This document shows, in pieces, positions 42,264-53,356 of a DNA stretch of 60,000 nucleotides. The stretch's first letter is position 1. The number at the start of each line of letters is the position of its first letter. The DNA is from Cryptomeria japonica. Lineage: Eukaryota; Streptophyta; Pinopsida; Cupressales; Cupressaceae. Below the pieces are notes generated by a model. It had not been told where the DNA came from. It saw only the letters and a program-made list of their open reading frames with translations, and ran no database searches. Both the position numbers and the translations under genes were made by a program. The stretch covers positions 512,397,034-512,457,033 of the forward strand of contig NC_081415.1 of assembly GCF_030272615.1 (NCBI RefSeq), read 5' to 3'.

Positions 42264-42715
42264 GATGACCTTCAAACAATATTTTCTCAGACAAAGTTGA
42301 ATATGTTTTCCCTAGTAATACCAAACACCACTATCACTTTGCTTGAATTTTCTGCACAAATAAAGCTTAGCAAGATTCAAATCACCTTTGATCACACAGG
42401 AGCTCAAGAGATTCTTAAGAAAGGTGGGATAAATGAAAATGTGTTGGCATTTCCTTATTTATCCATTAATATTTATTGGCATTATAATACAATGGTCAGT
42501 TGAAATTTATAACTTAAAGTACACTGATTTTACTTTACCGGTTATTTGTTACCGATACCGATACACAAATAACTAACTCACAAGACATTCTTCAACAATG
42601 AACTTTTAGACCAACTTTTATGCATCAAAACTATGTAGGTAGACATATCCATAAATTTTTTAAGGGGATTCAAAAGCAATCTTACTATAAGTGCTCCCCC
42701 TGAGCATCAATATGT
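42264..42715 (-). other. Spacer between the two ORFs of element D
   Basis: About 450 bp, no supported ORF on the minus strand. A purine-rich GATGCTCAGGGGGAGCAC (minus, near 42690-42707) follows the first ORF and looks like an internal polypurine tract or a remnant of one. The + strand 68-codon ORF here is accidental. Confidence 0.4.
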
Positions 42716-44104
42716 CTAGTTTGAAGAGGAACTATCATCACCGGTGGATGATGACTTGGTTTTTTGAAGATTTTCTTCTTCTTTGCTTTCTTTTCTCTTG
42801 ATCCATGTATTTTTCATTTCATTCTTCACCTCTTCAATTTTCTTCTTCCCTTTTAGTTCATTTTGTCCTTTCTTCTTGCCAAACGAGATCTTGTCTCCAG
42901 TCTGGTTATAGAATTGATTCCTACATTCTCTAGATAAGTGATTGATCTTATGGCAATTAAAATATGCCATACTAGTTGTCCTCCATGGTCCTACATTATT
43001 TCTTTGCCTGATTCCCACTCTATAATTAGCTACAACATGACCATTATTACCAAAGGTGAAACAGGTTGCTTTGAACTGATTATTCCTTTTAGTAGGACTA
43101 ACTTGTTTGAATGGTTGTCTTGATACATTTGACTTGAGCTTGCATTCTTCAAATTTGTGTCCAAACTTGTTGCATGTGATGCAATTTCCATTAAAACTTA
43201 TTATATTTGGCATACTGCTAGATTGATATCTACACTCATATGCAGTGTGGTCATACTTATGAAAATTATGGCAGTATCCATCAAATGTGAAATTCTTCTT
43301 TTGACTAACCAGTTTATTTCTATAGTCATTAGTCTTATGACCTGATTTACCACAGTGATTACAAAAATATTTGGAGAACTTCATACCTTTCACTCCAAAA
43401 TGATTCCTTTTATCATCCTTCATCTTTTTGGATTTGGATGATTCACTAGTTTCCATAGGACTTGTACTAGGATAACCAAGACCAGTTATTTCTTTTGTCC
43501 TTCTCTGAGCCTTCAACTATTTATGTAACTTCTCAGAGCTTTCATTGAATTTTCTCATCTTATCATTTCTCTCATTCTCTGCTTTCAACTCACTCTTGAG
43601 TTGTTAAATCTCTTTCACCATTTTTTCTTTTTCTTCTGTGTTGTCATCCAGTTGCTTATGTATGTATTCATTCTCTTGAGTGATAATTTGGATTTCCTCA
43701 TTTTTCTCAATCATGATTACATCATTTTCTCTCAGAGCATCTTCCACAAGCCTCCTATCTCTTTCAACCTTTGATAGTTCTTCTTCTGCTTCCATTTTTC
43801 TTTCATCAACACTTCTACTGGCTTCGAGTATCTCAGTCATTCTTAGAGCCTGGCCTTCATGTTCTCTTTTGAGATGTTTGATTGCTTCAATCAGTTTCTT
43901 GTTCTTTTCCATGAGTTTTGAGACTACTTCTTCAACTTCTTCAGATCCACTTCATTAAGAGAGTTGATCTATGATGTCCTGAATCTCATTTAGTTGTTGA
44001 GCTAATTCCTTCCTTTTTGCAAGAGATTTTCTTAGTCTCTCTTTTGGTTGAGAAATGATTTCATTTGCTTCATCAATCTTCTTCTAATACCAATACTCTT
44101 CCAT
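42716..44104 (-). pseudogene. Coiled-coil, multi-zinc-knuckle gag-like ORF of element D
   Basis: ATG at 44104 (MEEYWY), one frame throughout. The N-terminal half is coiled coil (EEELSKVERDRRLVED). From about 43380 to 42900 there are five knuckle-like repeats: CNHCGKSGHKTNDY, CHNFHKYDHTAYEC, CITCNKFGHKFEEC, CFTFGNNGHVVANY and YFNCHKINHLSREC. Only the third is a complete C-x2-C-x4-H-x4-C; the others have lost one or more ligands. Tail Lys/Glu then Ser-rich. Stops at about 44085 (tat-tag-aag), 43952-43957, 43601 and 43517. The protein presumably binds RNA as gag nucleocapsid. Confidence 0.65.
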
Positions 44105-44148
44105 GATATTTATCCTCAAGATGACAAGCTTCACTTCAGAGGAATCTA

Positions 44149-44160
44149 GCTCTGATACCA
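44149..44160 (-). other. Primer binding site of element D
   Basis: On the minus strand TGGTATCAGAGC, the complement of the 3' end of initiator-Met tRNA, lies 2 nt from the LTR. This is the hallmark primer site of plant Copia elements. Confidence 0.85.
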
Positions 44161-44162
44161 AG

Positions 44163-45520
44163 TTTTAGTCCCAACCTATGCTGAGAGGGGAGAGGTGAAT
44201 CATCACTTTACCGGTTTTACTTCAATTAAAACTTTTAACTTAAGTTATCACTAACTTAACACTCATCAACATAAATATCTATTGCAGAAGAATAACCATG
44301 CACGAAAAGAAACATAGTGACACCAAGATTTATCTCATGGAAACCCAAATGGGAGAAAACCATGGTGTGAGTAGGAACTCACAAAATTTGTACTCTTTTG
44401 GAGTACGCCTCATGAAGAGCCATCCCTGTTAGGAGACTACAAAGATACTATTAGGTGTCACCCAGTTAAGGGATTTTGTCTAAGGCATGTTAGTGCCTTT
44501 ACCCTATTAAAGGTAGCCTTATCAAAGGTCTTAAATGATCAATTAAGATGACACCCGATTAAAGGATTTATACAATGGGACTTGTTAAAGTCCACCCTAT
44601 TAAGGGACTTTAGTTGCAATGGTTAAAGAACAACATAAGGATGATATGCTGAAGTGGCTACTGATTAGCTTGATCAGATCACAATAAAGAACCATAGTAT
44701 TTCTGCATTGGTTGTGTCCGCTCTGCACAACACTGATTTCCTGAATGCACCTTCAACTCTTCCCCTTTAGTGAATTTTGCTAATCCTTGAATTCTACTCT
44801 GTCAGTCCTTTGTCACTTGGGTCACCACTCTGCTGACCTCTAATCTGCCGGTCCTCTATCACTCAGTTCTACACTCTATCAAAACTCCCCCTGCGTACAC
44901 TTTCACATTATCTTTTCTTCATCTTGACAACAACCATCTCAAGAATGAGATGTGAATTTATTGACCCTTTAGTCTATCACCAACTTTCCCTCCAAAACAT
45001 CCCATTCAAAATTCCATTTTCATGCATTATATCATGCCCCTGAAATCATTGCATGAATCTTTGTCAAGGTAGTTGAACATACCGTTAAGTTCACCGGTTG
45101 ACTAGAGAAGACTCGTGGTTTAATTGAATGTTACCAATCTATCGATTATAGACTCTTTCAGTGTACCGATCAAAATATGTCTAGTCAGTTTCCTCCTGTA
45201 TACCATTCTATTCTTACCTTAACTAGTGGACCTCTTCTATACCTAACTACTCATCACTACCTGGTTTACTTACTTCTTTCTGGTCTACTTACTTCTTGCT
45301 GATCTACTCACTTCTTGCCGGTCTACTTGATGTTTGTTGATCTATGCACTACTTGCCAGTCTACTCATTGTTTATCCTATTTTTTTATTTCTTAGTCGAT
45401 TGACCTTAGTATACTAGTATACTTACTACCGATAGACTGTGAAGACAAAAGAGATGATGTTGCCAACAATGAAAACTATATCATTCAACGGTCATACAAA
45501 ACTACATCAAAATGCCAACA
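44163..45520 (-). repeat. LTR of element D, right copy (5' LTR)
   Basis: 1358 bp, matching the left copy, with TT in place of TG at the left end and GCCAACA at the right end. The three TTAAGGGATTT-type motifs lie near 44458, 44552 and 44593. Identity to the left copy is roughly 88-92% by eye. Confidence 0.85.
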
Positions 45521-45598
45521 ATGAATGTGAAAGATTTCTCTCTTTCTGGTAAAAAGTGTGTTTGTTTCTGAGTAATCTGCATGATCTGTTAACCAATA

Positions 45599-47940
45599 GA
45601 TACCTTGGCCACTAGTTCCTCATTCACTTCTAGCTCAATAACAAAGATGTAGAGCAGACCATCCCTCCATCCCTTAATGAAGGAATCAGTAACCAGGGCA
45701 TCCAACCCATGCAACATCTCCATATACCCTATCAACCCATCTGTAGAAAGCTCCTTCCAAAAATATTCCTTATTACGCCACTCCTCATACACCACCATGG
45801 GCTCCAAGTAGTTTCTATCCCCTCCAATCAAGAAAGAAACTCCAAACCCCATAGTTTGCAACACAATAGCAATAGACTCAACTAGAGAATGAAGAAAAGG
45901 AAAGCCTCCAAAAAGTTCAGCTCAGTCATAATAAAAACCATTTTGTCTAGGAGACATTGAAGCCCTTTCACCTTCATTATTTCCAAGAACCCCCTACGCT
46001 TCACATGCATTACAATTATTACTAATGAGGCTGTGAAGATCCACAAGGATACAATCATTAATAACCCACACTCTTCTGCTATCTAAACCAACCCCCATAT
46101 TGGCCAAAATATCAACTGCCTTATTACCTTCCTGAAACACATGAGAAATTTAAAACTCTTCTAAATCTCTCAGGAGCATAAGGTAATCTTCAATGATATT
46201 TTTTATCATCCAACTAGGAGAAGAGGATCCCTTAAGGAAATTAATAATGTTTAGGGAGTTTCACTCAAGCAAAACCCTTCTTATTCCTTTATGTTTAGCC
46301 AACTTGACCCTAGCATAGGTTGCAAAAACCTCTCCAAAGTGGTTTATTTGGGAACACAAAGGGAGGGCTACTGCCAAAACAAGCCTACTATTGTGATCAT
46401 GAACCACTCTCCCACAACCAGCAGGTCCGATATTCCCCTTCGCCATCCCATTGATGTTGATTTTGACCCATCCCTTTGGGAGTGGGTGCCACTTGATCCT
46501 ATCTCTAGGATTCTTCATCTTGTACAAGGATTTTGAAATATCCTAGTTAATTTTCCACCCATGAGCAATATTCAAATCATCCTTTGAAGGGATGAGAGTA
46601 CCAACAATATTAGTGTCATCATATACAACCTGAAATTTTTCTTTGATATCCAAATAGATTTTATTGGAAACAACATTAACACAACAAGATTTATCCCTAA
46701 AAATCTGATTATTTCGCTCCTTCCAAAGACCCCAAGTAATCTGAGGCAACATGAGGTTCCAAATACATGAGAGAGCCTAATTAGAAGAGGGTAAGACCCA
46801 TTGAGACTAGCATTCACCAAAAGAGTTAGGGAAGACCCAGTCGAGAGACCAAAAGTTCCAAAAGTAAGCCTAAACTTTGTGAGAAAAATCACAACTAAAT
46901 AAGATGTGGAAGACATTCTTAGCATCATGCAAGCATAGAAAACATTGATTGGGGATAGCCATCCCCCTTTTACAAACATTATCAACAGTTAGGACTTTGT
47001 TCAGGATAATCAGCCAAAAGAATCTATGTTGATTTTTAGAATGATCATGTGGTTCCAAACTAACCCCCAAAAAGGCTTGGGAAAGAGGGTCCTAGTCTGC
47101 AAATTAAAAGCAAAGGAAATAGAGAAGTTACCATATTTTGAGAAAGACCACATCAAGAGATCCTCTGATCTAGACAAAGGAATGTGTACAAAGCTCAAGC
47201 ATCTTTGAAGTGTCTGCAAAGTGTGATCGATAAGAGTAAGGTCAACCCATTTAAAGTTATTGATATAATCCATCACCCATCTACCAAACCACCCTATATA
47301 AATATAATGAAAATGATCAAAGATAGGTTCATTGGCTAGCAGAGCATACCCAAGCCACCTATCATCCCAGAACAAGATACTCTTCCCATTTCTCAATGAC
47401 CACAAAAGGCCTTGAGAAAAAATAGATTTAGTGCTCGAAATTAATTTCCAAAGGATAGAGAAAGAGGCCATAGGTCTCTCATCCTCAAGCATCTCTTGAA
47501 TATATGATTACCCATTTAAATAATTTTTGTGGATGATCCAGGACCAATCATTTTTATGTTTCCACCTTCTCCAAAGTTGTTTCAACATAAGGGCTGAATT
47601 AAACTCCTTCAACTTATAGACAACCATACCACCTATATTATTGGATAAGAAAACTTGATCCCACAAAAAAAGATTCAGTCTCTTCTTAGCTTTCATGCCA
47701 TACCCTAGGAAATTACTTTGAATCTGTTTAATTTTAATTAGGAATCTTTTAGGGATTTTGAAAAGGCTAAGGGAATAAATAGGAATATTTTGAAGAGTAG
47801 CCTTAATTATTTGAACCTTCCCCACCTGGGATAATAGAGCACCCTTCCACCCAGCACGCTTGGATTGAAATCTATCAATGAATTTATTCCAAAACTCATT
47901 AGGAACCTCAAAGAGAAAAGAGGAAGACGAAGGCAAGTTG
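45599..47940 (-). pseudogene. LINE-1: 5'-truncated non-LTR retrotransposon
   Basis: Reading leftward from 47936: end of RT (FWNKFIDRFQSKRAGWKGALLSQVGKVQII, KRLNLFLWDQV), then LWSLRNGKSILFWDDRWLG, a zinc-finger region (CFLCLHDAKNVFHILFSC, about 46960-46900), then RNase H (WVKININGMAKGNIGPAG, about 46480, with the first Asp read as Asn). After RNase H comes an extra segment (GGDRNYLEPMVVYEEW, about 45850-45600). Many frame breaks. No sequence for the RT fingers or endonuclease lies right of 47940, so it was truncated there on insertion. The left end is cut by element A at about 45599. Confidence 0.75.
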
Positions 47941-49806
47941 ATGAGAGAACATCAATATGGTATTGGTTTACAATGTTAATATTATTAGCATTATTATCAT
48001 CATGAATTATGATGTGCTAACCTATGGTGTAGATGATACTATTGGATATGCTAGATGGTTACTAATTCTATTTAATAAATATGGATTTGATGATTATAAT
48101 ATGTTATGTATTGGTAGCTAGGTTGAAAGGAATGATATTGTATTACTCATTTGTGAGAGTCGTGTTCTGTCATGATTTGCTTTCACTAGATTTGAATTGG
48201 TTTATATGTATATATGTTTGGAAAGAATTTTTTTGCTATGCAAGATGAAGGTACTAGACATCAACTCCACCTACTATCAAAGGTCTAAGCATGTCTTTAT
48301 TCCCAATTGTGATTGTGAAGATAGTATTAAGGTCCAATTTGTACCTAGCATCAACCATTGTCTCAAATTAGGGACAACTACCTTACTTTGAGTCCACCCT
48401 ATTGGATTTGTCATGGATACAATATCTTCTTAACCTATTGTCTATGGTTAAGTTATGAGTCTTTGATTTGATACCTATTGGTATTATTTAATGAGGTTGT
48501 GATTTTTTTCTGTGTTAGTGGAATTTTATATTATTTAAGTTATTGATATAAGTTATAGCCTAGTTGTTATACTTATTTTAGTAATTATTTAATTTAATGT
48601 TTCATTGTGCTCTAGTCTTAATAACAAATATATTCCTATTATAAAATATTCTTATAATTTATTATTATGGGAAAAAATATTTATTGTTGGAAATTTGTTA
48701 CTCAATTTAAATTTATTATTTTATGGATTAATTATTTTACATGTTGGATAATAATTATTTCTTATATATATTTAAGAGTGGAAAATATTTTTTATGGGTT
48801 TATTAATCTAGGATATTAATTTAATAATCTTGCTTTATTGACTTACTAGAAATTTTTACTATTTTTTGAGTGAAGGTTTGCTTTTATTCTTGTGCAAGAT
48901 TTGGGATGATTTTGGGAGTTATATTGTATTTTTATTGAATATTATTAAGGATTTCATTTTGGTGGTTTTACTGGAAAAATTCTAGAGAAATTGTATGATA
49001 TTTTTGAAGATGAAAATTACAATAGAATTCGAATATGTGGTTCAATGGGTTTTTCTTTCATTGAAGATTGCTTAGATTATAAATGGTAGTTTGGTTGGAT
49101 TTTTTTTTTTGAATCTGATTAATGTTTATTGACATCCTTAAGTGGTTTGTGGATTGATTTTGTGTCTTCATTCTTCATCAATCTGCTTCAATTTTCGTTA
49201 CCTCCACAAGAACCAAGGTAGGATTTTAAATTCATATGCACTTATCTTTCAATATTTCTTATTTGTGTACGATGAAAATTTTTATTTTAAGTTTTTTATA
49301 GTGTTTTAAACTTTTTTGAAATATTCTGGGTTTTCATTTTGTGTTTTGTAGAATGGTTTTTTGAGGTTGTCTAGTTTCACTATTTTAAGGGGATGTTTAG
49401 AGTGTTTAATATCTTTTGAGTTTATTTTTTCTCATGAGTGTGATATAATTATATTTTTGAGTAGGAAACTCACCCATCTCAAATGGGTCTTCATTATATT
49501 TTGCATTTTTGGTCATCTAGTTGTCACAATTTGAGCCCTAAGTCAACCCAAGTATGAAATCTTGATTCTATTGTAAATGTGCTAAAAAGATGAAAATTCT
49601 CAAAAAGAAGTTCAAAATGCACTAAAATATGATTCAAAATAATTAAAAGACTTAAAATATGTCCCACTTCATGGTGAAAAAGCATTAAATCACTATTTTT
49701 GCTCTCTAGATCAGTTTTGGGAGTTTCGATCAGCCCAGGTCAATCCAAAGGCTTGGTTTTGGGTTTGTAACTATTGGATATTGTTGTGCATTGCTGCTGA
49801 TAGGGT
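47941..49806. other. AT-rich non-coding region
   Basis: About 1.9 kb with T- and A-rich runs and only chance ORFs of up to ~65 codons. No retroelement domain or gene is recognised. The part 49460-49700 (GTCACAATTTGAGCCC, then AAGTCAACCC) has the look of an old LTR end but I could not pair it. Confidence 0.4.
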
Positions 49807-50649
49807 ATTTTTTTTTTTTGCTCAGTAAAAAGGCCTAAGCCATATTTTATTAATAAAGAATGTTACAATCTTAGCTTAGTGCGGGTGTTGATAGGAACGA
49901 GTGAAGAGGAGAAAACCTTTGGCCTTGCCTAGGACCATTAGTCTAGTCAACCTAATATCATTTAAATTACATATGACCTTTTATAGGTTCTACATTCTAT
50001 CTTATCAAAAATCCCTTCTTATGGAGAATCTTTTATTTACATGGGATAGTGTATTTCTGTCCAACTTTCCAAGTTCCCTATTGCCATATTTGTCACCTTC
50101 TGCTTATCCTGCAAAATAGATTTTCAAAACCTTCTCCTATAAAATAGATTTTCAAAACCTTCTTCTACAAAACCACTATGTTAACTGTTAATGTCAAGAG
50201 AAGAATAAAAGCCAATACTATTTATGTATACTCACCCCTATTGTTATTCTAGACTAGGTTTCTTTCAAAATAAGTCAACATCAGAAATTGTTGGCTCTAC
50301 TTTCAAAGATTACCCAGTCTAAACTAATTATCAGAAGTGAAAGAACTGGTTAGCAAAGGATTGATACTACCATAACCTCTCTAGCCTACATTTTAGATTC
50401 TTACAGTGATATTCAAAATTTATGTCTATTTAAGTATTGGTTTAACTATATTTTGATATTGTCATACAGTGAGTATCTTGCCCTTCGCTATGTATATTAT
50501 ATGAAAGAAAATAAACAGTTCACTATGTACCATGAGCTAACTACAGATCCTATATCTCTATGTATAAGATTTACTATAATAGTGATAGAAAAAAAATGTA
50601 ACTGGAGCTTAATCTTCTTCCCTGTCATTTGTAGCTTCCATACTAGAGT

Positions 50650-51232
50650 CCTATGATTCGGTGGAGTTATCAACCTAGAACGGGGTCCATCCTTCTTCTA
50701 CCATATAACTCACCCACCATTCCCCTTTTGGTTCTTTAACCACTCCAAGCCATTTCTTAGGAAATTTAATGATTGTTACAATCTTTGTTTGTCTTTGGCG
50801 ACAAAGTCTCTGGTCTTTATTACTAAGAATAGGCCTTTTGAATTCTACATTGAGCACCTCCCCCTTATCAATGGCTTCTGCCACTTTAGAGTAATCTTCC
50901 GGGTAAGGTTTTTGTAGATTTTCATCCACACATTTTATTGCCATTTCCAGGTTACCCAAGTATTCTTCTTTGAAAATAAACCTGCATAATATGATTGTTA
51001 CTTCTTTTCCTTCTCCCATTGTAAATAAAATTGCTGCAAATCCTATTGGGATGCTACTGTTAACTCATTTCCTATGTTCTGAAATGATAATCTCATTACC
51101 CAAAATCCATTTGGTCACATGTATAACCAAATCATCCTTTGTTCTAAGGATAACCGACCATATCTTGTTAGAAATTTCTCCTATGAAGGACATTTCACGC
51201 TTCTCAGGGCAAAGACAAATACTGAAATCCAT
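50650..51232 (-). pseudogene. ORF downstream of LINE-2 RNase H, unknown
   Basis: Reading leftward from 51230: MDFSICLCPEKREMSFIGEI, stop near 51068, then KEVTIILCRFIFKEEYLG through WLGVVKEPKGEWWVSYMVEEGWTPF, stop at 50675-50677. About 185 residues in one frame with a single stop. I do not recognise it. It sits where LINE-1 also has an extra segment after its RNase H, so it may be a C-terminal or third ORF of the LINE, separated from RNase H by the microsatellite tract. Confidence 0.4.
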
Positions 51233-51569
51233 TTTTAGGCAGAGCTAAGTGGAGTATGCCTATGTGAAGATATACTAGTTATGGAAACTGGTAGAGTCAG
51301 TACTACAAATTGTGAGCCCAGTTGTACCAGGCTAGTCACATGAAGTTTGCCTATATGTCTTTCAATATGTTATATGATTGCTTGCTGATAATTGTGACAT
51401 ATTCCCTTCCCCCAAAATGTCCTATTGTATGATTGCAGGAGTGATGATTATCTTTTTCATGATTATTGATTCGCCTTACTCCCTAGCTTTATCAGTGCAT
51501 CATTACTCAAACAATTGAGCAGTATCTTCATGATGATTTTTGGCTAATATTGTTTCATCATTTTTATAT

Positions 51570-51637
51570 ACTACATTGATACATATATATATGTCCATAT
51601 ACATATATATACCTAGATAGGAATATAGATATATTTG

Positions 51638-51682
<45 letters not shown>

Positions 51683-52375
51683 GTGGGCAAATATATCTAT
51701 ATTCCTATCTAGGTATATATTTGTTCATTTCAATTTATATCCATGTTCGAGTATGCATATATGTATATGTCTTTATGCATTTATATTTATGTGGTTATGT
51801 ATATGTATATGCACTCATATGCATATATCTACAAATATACATATATGCATATACATATATATTTGTATATGCATATTTATATATATCCATACTTATATAT
51901 CTATATATATGTGCATATATATGCATGCAAGTATATATTTTATCATGTTGTATGTATGCGGATGAGTATGTGTGTACCTGTCAAATCTATAAAGGTACCA
52001 TCTCAATTTTGTCATGTGAAATCAGTTTTGAGATTGTTGATCGCTTTGTCATTTATTCTCTATTTGTTTTATATCCTAGTGTCTCTAGTTTGCTAAGGAT
52101 TCAGACCATGTCTTGCATCTGCCATCATACCTTGTTTATATTCGTTTGTGTCTAGTAGTCTCTTCTCTAATGATACTACTGATAGGTATATATGTGATTG
52201 TATGCGCTTATAACTATATATATGTCCATATATACTTGTATATATAGCTATATATGCATATGTACATCCATATATGTCTCTACTCATATATATGCACATG
52301 TACACATATATATAAATACACCTTTATACGTGCATATATATCTTTATCTGCGCATCTACCTATATATACCTTCCA
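51570..52375. repeat. Microsatellite tract: TATATG, CA and TA repeats
   Basis: ATATGCATATAT-type repeats, a (CA)n run at 51641-51668 and a (TA)n run at 51669-51681. Interrupted by a unique stretch of about 200 bp around 51960-52170. Overlapping Tyr/Ile-rich ORFs are by-products of the repeat. Confidence 0.85.
51605..51720. repeat. Perfect 39-bp inverted repeat around a CA/TA loop
   Basis: Left arm 51605-51643 (ending GATATATTTGCCCACA), right arm 51682-51720 (starting TGTGGGCAAATATATC), exact reverse complements over 39 bp. Spacer is 38 bp of CA and TA repeats. Pairing fails one base beyond either end. Confidence 0.9.
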
Positions 52376-52409
52376 TTCTACATGTAAATTTGTTGTGAGT
52401 ATACTATTT

Positions 52410-53308
52410 CTAGGATATTGTCTTAGTTTTTATTTGTGTATGAGTATCCAGATTTGACTGCCTATGTGTTGGTGATGTAGTTATATTTGTTCCATCTGCC
52501 CCTAAATTGGCTAACTTATTAGCCAATGTGTTTTCTTCCCTATAGTTGTGATTGATCATGTAGTCTGAGAAGCTTCCCATTAGCAATAGGGCTCTATCCA
52601 TTAAGCTTCTGAGCTCCCAATTTGATATTGTCCTAGAGCTTATTGCATTAACAATAATATCGGAGTCCCCTTCTATTTCTAATTTGGATATTTTTAATTG
52701 TTTACATAAGTTTAAACCTTCTATTAGGCTCAATAGTTCTGCCTTATTGTTAGTGCAATGTCCTAGATATCGGGAGATCGATCATATATGGTTCTAAAGC
52801 CATCTTTGCAATTGTATTGTCCATTCTTTGATTTTGACCATATAAGCTCATCTGGCCTAGGTCTAAGTGTTATTATTCTTCCCTCTAGAATTTGTAGCAA
52901 TTCTTGGTCTTTGTTGTCCACTAAGAATGGGATCATGTTTTTCCATGTCCACCCCATTGTTGATTCGAGTGCTAGTGTCAAATCCTTTAAATGGTTCCCC
53001 CATAAAGATTTCATTTGGTTTTTAATGTCAGTTGTGTTCATTAGACTGTCTATTGAGGGTTAGCCACCCCAAGAATCCTCCCAAAAAAAGATTTTTCTAC
53101 CATCATGAATATCCCAGGATAGGTGGTTCACTATCAGTGATTGGCTTTCTCTTATAAAGTTTGAGATTCTAGATCCCTTGGGTGGATTTGTTTCCCTAAA
53201 TACTACCTCTCTCTGATTTTGTGACATGTATTTTCTCCTAAGGATTCTGGCCCATTTTGCTTCTAAGGATGTATATATTCTCCATGCCAATTTTGCCCCT
53301 AAAGCCAT
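52410..53308 (-). pseudogene. LINE-2 post-RT region and RNase H remnant
   Basis: 53308-53060 and 53041-52763 encode the region between RT and zinc finger (WGNHLKDLTLALESTMGW, then WSKSKNGQYNCKDGF). It jumps at about 52765 directly to NNKAELLSLIEGLNLC and LEIEGDSDIIVNAI, then NYREENTLANKLANLG, the second half of an RNase H. The zinc finger and the first part of RNase H are therefore deleted. Confidence 0.7.
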
Positions 53309-53356
53309 ATTTTGCCATAATAATTTTCTTATTCCCGTTCCTCCATCTATCTTTTC

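Larger units (their letters stand above)
37421..45520 (-). mobile_element. Copia-type non-autonomous element with unknown ORF (element D)
   Basis: 8100 bp with LTRs 37421-38786 and 44163-45520, duplication ATGAA (37416-37420 and 45521-45525), PBS for initiator-Met tRNA and PPT, all in minus orientation. The interior encodes a coiled-coil/zinc-knuckle protein and a second long ORF of the same family as the LTR ORFs of A and B. I found no protease, integrase or RT. LTRs and ends place it with Copia-type elements, and it must rely on an autonomous partner. Confidence 0.8.
34520..45598 (+). repeat. 3' LTR of element A, split by element D
   Basis: LTR sequence lies at 34520-37420 and 45526-45598, about 2.97 kb without the insert. 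It starts TGTTAGCCCC and ends AACCAATA. The part from 36626 matches the 5' LTR. Near its start are runs of TTCAAAG-type units (34636-34666, 34752-34777). Boundary with LINE-1 sequence is at about 45599. Confidence 0.65.

Noticed and set aside
42297-42503. Plus-strand 68-codon ORF within element D
   Set aside because: Opposite to the coding strand of D, in the spacer between its ORFs, without features.
47941-49806. A possible host gene in the AT-rich gap (ORF 48197-48391)
   Set aside because: 65 codons, no start context, no conserved motif, no splice pattern. Nothing distinguishes it from chance.
51681-52457. Overlapping Tyr/Ile/Cys-rich ORFs on both strands
   Set aside because: They are translations of TATATG-type repeats in all frames, with no bias to one frame.
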